Shown one piece after another: positions 45,398-57,916 of a stretch of 64,000 nt of DNA (position 1 is its first letter; each line of letters opens with the position of its first letter). Position numbers and translations under genes: made by a program. The stretch is from NCBI GenBank assembly GCA_037127255.1, contig JBANSL010000004.1, forward strand, positions 8,680,001 through 8,744,000. The letters run 5' to 3'. The notes under the pieces are model-generated. The model saw only the letters and a list, made by a program, of their open reading frames with translations. It was not told where the DNA came from and searched no databases. This DNA is from Persicaria tinctoria. Lineage: Eukaryota > Streptophyta > Magnoliopsida > Caryophyllales > Polygonaceae.

Positions 45398-46025
45398 AAT
45401 TTTATAGGAAATTACATATCATTTGTCAAGTGTCTAGAATTTATTTTTGAATATAGGACAATATAATAAGATCATAGTAGATACATGGTGACAGTGTTTT
45501 TTGGCATATGGTCATAGAATTTACATGGATTTATACGGTTTAAACTTATTAATGAATGCATATGTTAAGGTGAATATGAGGTTAAACACTTGTTGTTGGC
45601 ATCTAACATACATTGAGAGATGAAGTGAGGCGATTAGCAGCTCAGGTTGTAACATAACTTGATGGACTGATATTTTGACCAAAATAAGGGACTGTCATAT
45701 TGATTCCACAAGGCAATTACAATAAAAGAGTGCGGAATTTGTAGATCTAATTGGATTTTTGATTGAAAATAGAGCATATGCAATCTCTAAACAATAGTTC
45801 TTAACAACCTGGACAAGTGGTAGATACATTAAAATACACAAAGCTGTCATATGGGCGAAATGAGAGCATACAAGCTCTAAGGACTAAGTGTTGTTGGGTA
45901 ATCAAGTCCTAAGTAATGTCACCTAGATACACAGTAGATACAAAATCAGAGCATGCAAGCTCTACACTGCTTATAATAGCCGCAAGTACGAGTACCAAAA
46001 GACAAATAACATCGAATAAAGCATA
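45398..46025. other. Spacer between convergent MULE genes
   Basis: No coding is seen. It holds the 3' ends of both genes. Confidence 0.5.
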
Positions 46026-49000
46026 TTACAAAGGACACTCAGTCCAACACTTCTTGTAAAGCTCGATAGCCAGCTTCTCACGGTATGCTTGAACGTGGTC
46101 ATCATCAAATGCATATATATTCTGACCAAAAGCTAACTCTTCAATGGCTTTGATAGTATATACGCCGCAGCTACCACTAAAAACAAAAAAAAAAAAAATA
46201 TATAAAAGCATAAGAAATGGCATCATCAGAAAAAACACAAGTACAAATGAGAATAAAACAATAAAAGGTTATGTGACTTTATCAAACAACAAATGCACAT
46301 ACCCATCATTGTTCTATGGGAGATCACGGAATCTCTCAACTTTGAATGGAGAATCAAGGCTTTCTCCCAAATGTGAAAACCGGCCTGATTCTTTCAAGAT
46401 TGTAGGAAGCATAACACAGAGAGGTTCAAGATGTGACTTCAGCTGCAACTCTTCGTACAGAAACAAACTGGAATCACACACGTTCACCTTCCCTTGAATC
46501 AAGTCAATTTGCAAAGCCACCCAGTGTTTATTTTGGAGGTTGAAAGGTGCATATACAGTCGTTGCAGAAACCCAAGACTTCCCACAGAATCTTGGCAACA
46601 TCCCATGAACATAACAAAAAAAACAGAGGTAAAAGGCATTGATTCCTTGTTGTAGCGCCTAAATAAGCCATGGGTGAACTTTGCAGACCACACCCAATCC
46701 AATATCACAATCCCACCGTATTTATCACCATTATTAGCAATATACTTCCTAAAATATTGATGACAGTTATTATATAAATAAACAAATAACAAAAAGAAAA
46801 AATGAAAATTGTTATAATACATTATACATACGTCATCACGAAGCCACTGATGCTTCCCAACAAGTTCAGAGAAGAATGGCTTGTCCATCAACATCTCATT
46901 GCCTTGAATCTGAGGACAATCATCCCTACACAAACAAAGACAAAAAAAATAAAATACTAAAAACATACAAAGTCAGTAAAAAAGCATATTAAAGAATAAC
47001 GAAAATGAATAATAAATCAGTACAGTTATATGTGTTGAAAACAAAGGATAAGTACATTTCAAAATGAAAGAAGATGGAACCACTTACTCATCAGAATTGA
47101 GCCAATCATAAAACTTTTTTCGATCTTCCAATTCGAAATACGAATGCTTAGGCCTCTTTGGAATTGCGCGCTTCTTAAAACCTCGCGTGTAGGGAGACCC
47201 CAACGAAGCAGCAACTCTGCCAACCCTAGTAGATCTTCTAGTCGGAGCAACTAAGACCTTAGGCTTGGGAGAAGTTTTAAGCTTGGGAAGATTAGAGGGC
47301 TGTGGAGAGGGGGAGTTTTGTGAGGTAGGATCAGAAATATGGATAATAGGACAGGAAGGAGGCTCATTATGAGGGGATGGAAGCTTCGACTCCACAATAT
47401 CACCATCAATGTTAGCAGATTTAACAATAAATGGGGTCTTGGACACACCCTGGTTGGACTGGAGAAGTGCTATGATGAGGTCAAGCTTGGATTCAAGGGT
47501 AACATGCTTGGCATGGATGGAATCGACCTTAGAAGTTAGGGAATCACACTTGGAGTGGAAGGAATCGAACTCTGATTGGACACAATCAAACTTGGAATAC
47601 ATGGCATTGACCGTTGATTTCACCGTCATAACTCTCACCTCAGCACGCATAACACATTCGCCAATCAGCGCCAACTGCTGTGTAATTCCAGAGTTCCCAA
47701 CACCAATATCCTTCTCACCAGAGTGAACTGCATCTCTTTTCTTCTGCAACTGATCATTTTCAAACACTGGAACACCTCCAATTGATCCATCAACACCAGT
47801 AGAAACAACCTCATTCAACTTAGCGGATGGCCTCTCAATCAACTTAGCAGAAGCAACCTCCTTCAACTTAGCAGCAGCAATTGCATGCTTGAGACTAAGT
47901 TTCTTGTTGTGACAAGTAACCTTTGGAGGAGACTGATTTGATCCAGGTCTCTCTATATCAGACACACTTTTGGATGCTACAACATTAGCAACACAATCTG
48001 TCTGTGGTCGGCCAGAAACAACGGAAGGAGACATCGAACTCTTCCGCTTCCTATATGGACCAGCCAATTGAAGCACATCAGAGGAGGCATCAGGTTGTTG
48101 GTCAAATACAAGAGCAGGGGACATAGAGCTCTTCCGCTTCCTAGATGAACCCGACAATACAAGCGCAACAGAAGGAGACGATGCCTTAGATCGTGTGCGT
48201 GTAGCTACGGAATGAGGAGAGAGAACAACCATATTTTGATTTGCAGACGGAACCTCTTGATCAAAAACTCCAGGGGAGTGACTGTTTTGCAGAGTGAGAT
48301 CGACAATGGGTTCAGATGCACAAAGAAAACAAAAATGTCGATCTCACTCTGCAAAACAGTCACTCCCCGTAGGTGGGATAGATAGTATCCTTCAAATGCA
48401 CAAAGAAAACAAAAATGTCACCATGCCATAGTAAACAACATAATAAACAAATGAAATCAAGGTAAAAATAGATAATAAATAAAAAGAACATGAAACTGGA
48501 ACAAAAGAACGAAAAAAAGATAAAGAATACCATGCGAGTGTTAGAAAACCCAAGCTCAATAATCCGAGCAGTGATGTTCTTAGAGGATGGCAAAGACCAT
48601 TTCACGAAAGATCTATCGTTGTCATCTGACACATAGGTGCAGTTGATGATGCTTGGGACCTTGGGAAAAGCCTCCAAGATCCAAACCTAGGATAAAGACA
48701 ACATAAGAAGGCCAAATTTAAGAAAACTTATACAAAGTGAAGAAACACATAATATATTAAATTCATGGAAAAAATAGAGGGACAGATTGAAATAGAGGAC
48801 AAACCTGCAAAGCGAGTGGAAACCCTAACAAATTATAGCTAGACCTTGCCTTGGGAACTTTCTTCTTACTAGACTTCTTGGGAGTCTTCTTAGAAAGCTT
48901 AGCGAGTTTACGGGAAGAGAAACGGTTGACCTTCATCAAGGATGTGATAGTATCTACATAAACTAATCTACCCAATGGATAATCATTTAAACGACTAAGA

Positions 49001-49524
49001 TCAGAAGCAAGTGCAACAACCTGATCCCTAAAACATATATCCCTATGGGGTAACAAAATCCCATCAATAATCAATATATATGCAATGAGCAACTTCTTCG
49101 GTGAATTTTTGGGTGTTTCACAGAAAAGAGCTACCAACGCATCAAACTTAATTTCATCTACACCCAAAACAGTTTCGGTACTGATAGAAGGGATGGCAAA
49201 AGTGTGATCAGAGTAACATTTCAGACCAGTTACAGCAGCAAACTCAGACAGTGAAAACTGACACGGATGGGATGATTCCAATTTAAACCACATTTCCCGA
49301 ATTTTTGAGGTTTTAAGTTCATTAATGATGAAATGATTCAAAAGCTATTGGGACAGTCTCATATTATTACCAAACCAGATAATACGACGAAGAAAAGAAG
49401 ACGACAAAGATGACCAATCAAAAGCAGACAATTCCTTCTCTATAATAGGAAGCACATCAACCCGGGAGTAAAGATTATACTTCCCATGATAAGTATGACG
49501 ATCTGGACGAACATAATCAAACAC
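46026..49524 (-). pseudogene. DUF1985-ULP1 (C48 cysteine protease) gene of the second MULE
   Basis: Minus-strand exons run from 49524 down. An N-terminal DUF1985-like domain (49524-48803: REMWFKLESSHPCQFSLSEF, TGLKCYSD) is followed by 48690-48530. A long Ser/Pro-rich linker with coiled-coil repeats (48232-47084, e.g. DSIHAKHVTLESKLDLI) leads to the ULP1 protease exons between about 46930 and 46026. Catalytic residues are visible: His in NKHWVALQID, Asp in VNVCDSS, Cys in GSCGVYTIKAIEE. Such proteases cleave SUMO-type modifiers in the nucleus. An in-frame TAG at 49345 and the foldback insertion near 48305 suggest decay. It resembles the ULP-like genes carried by plant MULEs. Confidence 0.75.
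48273..48368. repeat. Perfect 32-bp inverted repeat with 32-nt loop
   Basis: Arm 48273-48304 is the exact reverse complement of 48337-48368. Part of the loop (TGCACAAAGAAAACAAAAAT) also recurs directly at about 48398-48417. The structure lies just upstream of the linker exon of the ULP1-type gene and looks like a replication template switch. Confidence 0.9.
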
Positions 49525-50880
49525 CTACATATAACAAACAACTATTATAATCCCCTAAATAAAAATATAAGCATCATATAACAAGAAAATACACAAAGTG
49601 AAAAAAAAAGAAGAGAAAAGGAAGGGAAGTAACAAACCGGATAAGACAATTCCCCTCTGTCATCACCATTAGTAAGCATGAGAGCTGGAATCACCCATAC
49701 AAATAACACAGTATCAGCAAATGCAGACAAGTTGTAAGAGGACCATTATTTCAACCAAAGTAACTAAGACACACTGCACCAACATTAATAACAACTACAT
49801 GGACCCAAAAAAACATATAGATGGACACAAATACAAGTAGATGCCACCATTGTCTTCAACACAACAAAAAAGAATAGGACAACTAGATGAAATCCCTGTA
49901 ATCAAACACGATGTCATCTGGATGGGAACATTGACATCAAGCAAGATGCCACCACATATCAAGAACAACTAGGTGTCACCAAACCTCATACACAAAAGAC
50001 AACTGTATGCAGTGACTGGCAACAAACATTAGTTCATTTTTTGAATAGGAAAATGGACAACAAACATCAAGGATGCCTTGTCTGTATTCAAGCAAAACAA
50101 CCAAAAATCATCAACAACACAAAGTCGACAAAATATGCAGACATAGATAACAACAATCTGGAATCACACACCAAAATTGAAGAATAAAAACAAATATAAG
50201 CTCAACCCCTAATCTCTTAGTAAATAACAAATCAATACAAGGAATTAACAACATTGTCAACTGAAGTGGACACAAATAAGTTGAATCAAGACGAATATAA
50301 GCTACTAACTAGCATCAAACACAGAAATGAGCCACAATGTACAAGATATGGCCACATAACTCAACCAATTTCAAAACCCTAACTCGGACTAAAAAACCAA
50401 AAACGCTCGAAAACAAAAAAATCAACATAAAAATCGAATACAGAGTACGAAGGCACGTTAGGTTTAAACGAAAACAACATTAATAAATGGATATATACCT
50501 GGAGAACCTTCCATCTGAGACGAAAATGGGCGAACAACACCACGAGTAAAAGGCGATGCCAGAAAACGACTACGAAATCAGACAAAAGGAGAAAACGAAG
50601 AACAGTTAGAGAAGGAGATGATAGATTCCGCTTAAGATGAAGGCATAAAAAGGACTGGAAGGAGGAGGAATCGAGGAAGAAGATGAAGCGCCATCATCAA
50701 CTGAGAGAGAGCTTCTTCACAACGGCAATTTTCTGGGAGAAGAGAAATGAAAGAGTAAAGCTGCTAAGGGGCTAAAAAACATTAATTGGGTGTTACAACG
50801 GCAAATTATAAAAGTTAATATGCTATTAACCTAATTAGATTAGGAAAGGGTGATATTTCAGCAAATTTTCTCTATTACTT
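49525..50880 (-). other. 5' region and end of the second MULE
   Basis: It may hold further 5' exons and introns of the minus-strand gene. No convincing coding domain is seen. The outer part (50500-50760) includes GAAGATGAAGCGCC and an ATGGAAGG...-type minus-strand start near 50510, probably a 5' UTR. The element end is somewhere near 50700-50880. Confidence 0.3.
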
Positions 50881-52369
50881 TTCCATTGAACAGATTAAAA
50901 ATGAAAAAAAAAACGAAATAGGTGAGGATAAATTTTTTTTTTTAACAAAATAAGGATATAAAAGTTATATTAAGCACATTAATATATTATCTTATAATAA
51001 TAATCCCGTTGCTGACAGAAAGCATTAAACATAATTAATCAATCCATATGTAACTTGTTCTTACCTAGGTTGTTTAATAAGATATAAAAACGTTAAATTT
51101 GCTTAACTTCTTATCTAATTATTGAAATTAGTAAAATAATCCCTCATTTTTGTTGAAATTAGTAAAAACTTTGTTCAGCACAAATGCACCTATTTTCTAG
51201 GTGAAATTGAATTCAAATGGGCTGATTTTTTGTGCAACCAAAAATAAGATTTGGTGGGATTTATTTCAAATTCAAACCGGCTGAAATTCCAGCTAAAATC
51301 AGGGAATTCCAACAGCAGCATATCATCCCTTGCACCTATAAAAGACGAGAGCAATTTCTGAAGAAATGAGGACAACACAAGCACGACTCTACAATGCAAA
51401 GACTTCCCCATTGTCATCGGCTTCTCCCTAATTTATTTTCTTTATCTCCCTCATTGTAATTGATTTTATTTTTAGGTGAGAGAGATGAAAAAACATGAGC
51501 GTTATAGGATAAATCATTCTTGTTATACTAAGAGTATCATATACTCAAACGTATACACACGTTGGTGTGGTTAGGACTATTATTTCACAAGCGTTTTGGG
51601 TTGACTAGATAGTAGCGGGTGAGGTTACAAGAATGGCTGTTCTTCTAAATTATATCTAGGACTCTAAGGGATCTGAGTTGATTAGATAGAAGTGAGTAAG
51701 GCTTCAAGTGTTTTGAAGAAGGAAATATCTTCTTGGTTGCATCTAGGATCCATAGGAAGTGAAATAATAGTGTTTTTAATTTTACGGGTTAGATAACCCT
51801 AGGCAGAGACGTATGCTGGTTTAGAGCCAAACTTCGTTAACAATTCATGTGTTCTTTATATTTTATTTCCGCACTTATAATTAACATTTGATTTTCGTAG
51901 CTAAACAGATTACTTGTTTATCCCAAGACCCTTGAAGTTCAGTTCAAGACCTTGAGATAAGTTTCAAGACCCTTGAAATCAAGCATGTAGAAAGTTTGCG
52001 AAAATTACCCATACTCTATTCAACCCCCCCCCCCCCCCCCCCTCCTCTAGAGTATTTATATTATTGTTATTTATATTACGTACTCGGTTCTTCACACATG
52101 ATTCGTCTTGTCCCCAACTCTGTCTTTGTCTCTGTCGTTATAAAAATAAAATAATGGGTACAAAAATAAGGAAAATTAATAAAAAAATATTTTTTATTTA
52201 TTAAATTAAGGGTTTTGCTAATAAAAATTATACGATGAGAAAAATTTAGCCTACTTAGCCCACTTGAATTTTAATTTCTGGTTACGTGCCTGCTCGTGAG
52301 TCCGGAGGCGCTTTAGACCCAATTCGTTAATTAAGATCTAAAACGGTAAATATATAGATGTGTTAGTTA
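50881..52369. repeat. AT-rich sequence with a possible Copia-type solo LTR
   Basis: About 51430-52045 has the character of an LTR of a large Copia family, ending in TATTCAACCCCCC and a C-run (52022-52042). There is no partner LTR or primer site in view, so this is tentative. The remainder is AT-rich without genes. Confidence 0.3.
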
Positions 52370-53690
52370 AACCAAAAATATAAAAGAGTATGACCAAACT
52401 GAGGGTCGTACTGAGCAACTGGTATCCTACCCCAAAAGACTAAACCATGTATACCAGCACACAGAAGGCTACACGGATGAAATACCAGCTGACAACTACC
52501 CCTCTATACAACCCTATCAACTAGCAACTCCATCTACCTCAACCGACCCCAAAAAATTCTATACAATCCTCTCCTCTCAAGTACACTGTACACCAAGTCT
52601 TTCGACAAGAGGCTTACACTTTCATCTCGCTGAAATTCTCGACCTGCAACTAGCAATGATCATCTCTGCACACACAGAAGGGCTAAACTGCCCATTTCTG
52701 AATATTACTCCATTCCTCCCCTTCCAAGTGAAGTAAACCAAAGACTCAAAAGCCAATAACTTTTCTTGGTAAAGTTGCGATTTCTGTATTTTTTCTGGCT
52801 CACGAACAAACCAAGCCAGCCAGTCCCCAATGGAATCGAATCTATAGAAGATCCCAACCCAATCGAAGACGATGGTCTGAACCTCTTGGACTGCGGGGCA
52901 GCCAAACCAAAGGAGATCCTTATTCTCTTCTGCACTTCTACATAGCACACATTCAGCAGCTTCCAGGACTTGCCAATGCTTGACTTTTTCCCCTGTCTTT
53001 AGTCTTTTCCTTGCAACCAACCACACTATGAAAGGCCATTGTTTACTTTGTAATCGACCCCAAATCAGCTCACCCTAGTCCACCTCATCTGATTTGTTGC
53101 GAATCAGCTGATAGATTTTGGCACAAGAAATGCCTCCCTCCGGTTTACAGAACTGCTCCAAAGTCCTCCTAGTAGCGCTATCATCACCAATTGTTACATT
53201 TAACTCATCTATGATTTTGATGATCTGCCTCCATATTCCTGCTCATGGGTCCTAACGGTCAAATCCCACACATTTCCATCTCGTATGTGGTTGTTATGAC
53301 ACCATCTGTACCAAATACTCGGCTTGTGCATCACAAGCTCGCCTAAACAGTTTGGCCAAAATGCTCTTGTTCCACGACATCAGCTCATGGACCTCAAGCC
53401 CTCCCTCTTTGAAAGGTTTGGTAACTTTCTCCCAAGCTACCAAGTATTTTCTGCCTTCCAAATTCCCATTCCACAAGAATCGCTTACACAGACCTTCAAT
53501 CTTGTCAATCACTCCTTTAGGGAGCAGCAACTGCACTCCAACAAAGATAGACTTCAGGAGCTGTAATCTACCCGCATAACCGAGCTTTCTGGCTGTCCAT
53601 GAGTTAATCATCCCACTAACTTTCTTGTATAACATACAATAATCATCCCACTCGTTAATTAAGGTGTTTGTTGGAGTCGACTGCATCCAA
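52370..53690 (-). pseudogene. LINE (L1-type) 3' part: RT C-terminus and zf-RVT domain
   Basis: The minus-strand frame 53686-53294 encodes the end of a non-LTR RT (INSWTARKLGYAGRLQLLKS, RFLWNG). The frame 53026-52622 encodes the zinc-binding zf-RVT domain (CVLCRSAEENKDLLWFGCP). A 3' UTR continues to about 52370, ending in a T-rich plus-strand stretch. The 5' portion (endonuclease and RT core) is absent. A frameshift separates the two frames. Inactive. Confidence 0.85.
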
Positions 53691-54545
53691 GTCCACGCTG
53701 TGCTATTGATGTTTGACTATGATGCGCCAAATTAATTGCTCGCAATAGTGAAGTAGCTTGTGAGGTACAAAAATATATGTGGTCTAATAAAAATATAAAA
53801 GCACTACCGACACCCACCACATTTATGTTGTTTGTTCGACTCGACTGCCCTACTATCAACTTAATTAATTGTTGATATTTGACTTGTTAAAATGATGTCG
53901 CGATCAAAAACCGCAACCTTTGAAAGGTTTACGGAGTATTAATTGTGACGATATCCTAAAAATATGGTTGGTTAATGGTTACCCATTAAATAAATATAAC
54001 TGAGAGGGGATTATATGATACCATCTAATTCTGAAGGTTGAGGATTAATTTGCGAGGTCAGTTTTTAATTTGCGAGGTCAGTTTTAAAAAAATAATCATC
54101 TAATTCTGAAGGTTGAGGAAGTAAAGTTGAACTAATTGCTAGTTAAATATCATAAGTTTGCACCGATCGATTAATACTCCGGTTTCGCACCGATTTACAC
54201 GTCTCAAATCAGAGTGGATTTTGCACCGATTTACATTGGCACCGTGTTGAGAGGTTTGGTACGTGAGTGTCTCTCCCACGTTGATTATAAAAGAGTAAAA
54301 ATAATGGGTTATAAGGAATGGTGAAACTATACACACAATAGTTTAAGCTTTTGTGTTAAGTTGGTGGATCCCGACCTTATAACCGAAAAAATAATAATAA
54401 TAAATCAATGTAACCCGACACTTGTTTGCCCTCCGTTAACAGCCCGTCGGTTATTTCACACACCATCTATGGAGACCTTTTCAACATAAGAGACGATTCG
54501 CGTAGTTCATTTATGCCCAAGCAGTCGGATTTAACACGTGGAACT
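53691..54545. other. Unassigned intergenic stretch
   Basis: AT-rich with a local direct duplication of ATTTGCGAGGTCAGTTTT (54049, 54069). No gene is recognised. Confidence 0.4.
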
Positions 54546-54937
54546 TATGAAGAATATAAGCTCATGTTTATGTATTCCTTAGCTTCATTAGCTTATTTCC
54601 TAAGTGTTTCACACATACTCTAGTTTTCTTTTCCCTTTTCTAAATATGCGGCTTTTGCTGCTGTAAATGAGCTGTCATGCTCAGTAGAGACACCTCTCCA
54701 TCACGTGATTGATCATGTGTGTGATGTGATAGTATATAAGGAACATGCTCTTGCATTTCCTGATTAGTAGGGTTTTGGGGATCAGCTCCCATCAATGAAG
54801 AGAGGCGGCAGTCCTCCTATTTCATCAACATTTTGGCTCTTTCAATAGAACAGTAAAAGCACCTCTTTTATTCCTCAAATTGATCAGATCTCAGCACTGT
54901 AAGTGCAGGATCATAGTTGTTGTTGCAACTCTTTACA
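54546..54937 (+). repeat. 5' LTR of Copia copy 3
   Basis: It begins TATGAAGAATATAAGC and ends CAACTCTTTACA. A TATA-like GTATATAAGG lies at 54732. The 3' LTR has GTATTTAAGG at that point. Confidence 0.9.
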
Positions 54938-54949
54938 TGGTATCAGAGC
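54938..54949 (+). other. Primer-binding site, initiator tRNA-Met type
   Basis: TGGTATCAGAGC directly abuts the 5' LTR. Confidence 0.9.
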
Positions 54950-55071
54950 TCGACGGTTTTGATCGCTTCAAAGCTCGTGCTCAAGTCCTCCCAGAGCTCG
55001 ACGGTGCTTACAATCGTTGATGTTCAGTCCTCCCAGACCGGGTGAAGAGCAGCAATCAATAGAGGTAGATA

Positions 55072-56116
55072 TGGCAAACCAAGGTAATCCTAATGAACCA
55101 CTTTTTTTTTTGGTCAAATTCTGATCATCCAGGAGCTCAACTGGTTGCAGTTCCATTTGATGGAACAAACTTCATGACTTGGAGTAGAGGAGTGACTATA
55201 GCTCTAGGAGCAAAATGTAAGCTGGCTTTTATAGAGGGTACTTGTTTAAGGCCTGCTGATGGAGCTGAAAACTTTCAAAAATGGATCAGAACTGATTATA
55301 TGGTTCGTTGTTGGATCTTAAATTCTATGGAAAAGAATATAGCTGAGGGGCTGATGTTTGTGAGTTCTACAAAGCAGTTGTGGGCCGGGATGAACTAGTA
55401 GAGAGATATAGCCAGACAAATGCGCCTATGATCTATCAGATCAAAGAGGAAACTTGGGAATGTTTCTCAGGGAAGCATGACCTTATCTGATCTCTACAAC
55501 AAATTGAAGAAGTACTGGGATGAGCTCCAAGCCTTAGAGGGAGTCCCTGTATGCAGTTGTGGAGCTATGGCAAGCTGTAAATGCAATCTAGCCAGAAATT
55601 TTGAAGAAATTGAGCAGAGATACCGGTTAATGCAGTTGCTCGCTAGTTTGAATGATGGATTTGATGCAGCCAAGAATCAGATTCTAGCCACTGTTCCACT
55701 TCATACAGTTGGCAAGGCATTCTACATTTTACAGCAAGTGGAAACAGGGAATGATCCTACCACTTGAGGGCAGTCTGGGATGTCAGAGATCAGTGCCTTT
55801 GCTGCTATGAAAGGGAATTCAAGCCAACAGGGGAGTAAAAGGTATGGAGGAAACCAACAACAAAGATCATCATTTTCCTAATCCAGGTGGTGGTCAATCA
55901 TCCACCAAAGATTGGAAAGAGATCAAGAGGCAGTTAAAGCTTCAGAAAAATTGTACTCATTGCAATATAAGAGGTCATACAGTTGAAGAGTGCTTTAGGA
56001 TACATGGATATCCTGAATGGTTCAAAGGAACTAAAGAAAGAGAAAAGAGTGGGAATGCTCAGAAGGGATCTGTAAGTGAATGCTGCAGGGCCAATGAATG
56101 GAGGTATGCAAAATAG
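55072..56116 (+). pseudogene. Copia copy 3, gag
   Basis: ATGGCAAACC at 55072 starts gag, but a T-run near 55100 shifts the frame. Gag signatures are SDHPGAQLVAVPFDGTN, KKYWDELQALEGVPVCSC and a zinc knuckle with all ligands intact, CTHCNIRGHTVEEC (55955-55996). Stops occur at 55398 and 55767. Confidence 0.85.
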
Positions 56117-57650
56117 TCACATGGATGACTATGATGGATCTGATGGAAGCAATCTGGACTCAAGCATGGTGAATGCTATTTACCAAGAGATAATGAGGAA
56201 GATGAAAGGCAAATCAGATACTTCTTTTGCCAATTTTGCAGGTAAAATACTACCTTATTCTGCTAATATAGTAATGGCAAACAATTGTGTCAAAGATTGG
56301 ATCATAGACACTGGGGCTAGTGATCATATGATGCCAGCTTGTGACAAATTTCTCAGAAAGAGAAAACTGGATAGACCTGTGCACATTGGTCTACCTGATG
56401 GATCCATCAAAATTGTAGATAAAATGGTTGTGTTACAGCTGACAGACAATCTTGTTCTTGATCATGTCTTACTTGTCCCTGATTTTCAACACAGATTATT
56501 GTCTGTAGGAAGGCTGCTTGATGAACATGACATGATAGCTCACTTTACTCGGTTATCTTGTCTGATTCAGGACCCTGGGACTGAGAGAATTGTGCTAAAG
56601 GGAATCAGAAGACATGGGTTGTATAGAGTGCTGACAGAAGATCAAGTTCAAGAATAGGAGCAGTTGAAGAAAATAGACAAGAGCATCAAGAAGTGTTTTG
56701 ATTACTGCCAAGGCAGTTGTAATAAAGTTAGCACTGATTTGACAGTTGTTCATGCAAGACCGGGTCACAGTTCTATGTCTAAGATGAGACATCTTCAATT
56801 TGCTAAGCAGTTGAATTTTTCAGACTTAAATTGTGACATTTTCTCTTTGTCTAAAAATTATAGGCTTCCTTTTGAAAGAAGTAACAGCATTGCTGAAAAT
56901 CCATTTGTTCTGGTTCATATGGATTTATGGGGGCCTTATAAAGTGGCTACCTATAATGGATTTCACTATTTTCTTACAATTCTATATGACAATACTAGAA
57001 CAATTCTATATGACAGTTTAACGAGAAGGTTAAGTGTCTAAGGACAGATAATGGAACAGAATTTGTCTCTAAGCAGTGCAGAGAGTTTTGTGCTATAGAG
57101 GGAATTATACATCAGAAAAGTGTTCCTTACACTCCCCAACGGAATGGGAGGGTGGAGAGGAAACACATGAATTTGGTGGAAACAGCAAGTGCATTAAGGC
57201 TTCATGCAGGTTTGCCTCTCAAATTCTAGGGAGATTGCATCCTAACAACTACTCATATCATAAACAAGCTTCCATCTGCAATTCTCAACTGGGATACACC
57301 TTATGAAAGGTTGCTTCAGAAGCAGGTTCATTATGATGAGATGAGAGTTTTTGGGTGTTTATGTTATGCCAGTGTTCCTCATAGCATGAAAGATAAAATG
57401 AAGGCAAAGGCAAGAAGATGTGTCTTCCATGGATATCCTCATGGTCAAAAGGCCTACAAAGTCTGGGACTTAGAAACAAACTGCACTTATGTGAGCAGAG
57501 ATGTCATTTTTCATGAGCATATATTTCCCTTCAAGGAAGGTGAGAGACCATCCTCACATTCAAAACCAAATCCCCCTCAACCTAGGTTGCCTCTTGTCAA
57601 CCCTGCTGAGGATTATCAGTTTCAAACATTTCCTTTCCCAACTCCATAAA
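56076..57650 (+). pseudogene. Copia copy 3, protease and integrase
   Basis: The protease core is WIIDTGASDHM (about 56298). The integrase zinc region starts HARPGHSSMSKMRHL, and the core has VHMDLWGPYKV. An internal deletion and small duplication near 56988-57020 (ATTCTATATGACA repeated) break the core, and a stop at 57041 follows. The later part has SVPYTPQRNGRVERKH and KARRCVFHGYPHGQKAYKV. Inactive. Confidence 0.85.
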
Positions 57651-57916
57651 ACACTCCACAACATAGCACCCCCTCTAACACAAACCTTCCACCAAACAAT
57701 GATTTTGTCCCAAACACCACATCAGAAAGCTCATCATCCACCCCTAACTCTAATCCAACCATCAATCAGAGCCATTCAAGCTCTTTTGATCAACCACCAG
57801 TCACTTTCCTAAATGACCTCATAGCCTTCCCACCTCTCAGAAGATCCGAGAGGGCAAATATCAGACGAAGAAGGTTTGAAGACTTTGTTGGTCCTTTTAA
57901 CCCAAACAATTCCTCT

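Noticed and set aside
51190..51417. 75-residue minus-strand frame
   Set aside because: No domain, AT-rich context, likely chance.
52022..52042. C-run (also at 7866-7879 and 60419-60436)
   Set aside because: Homopolymer of uncertain length; possible sequencing artefact, no function inferred.
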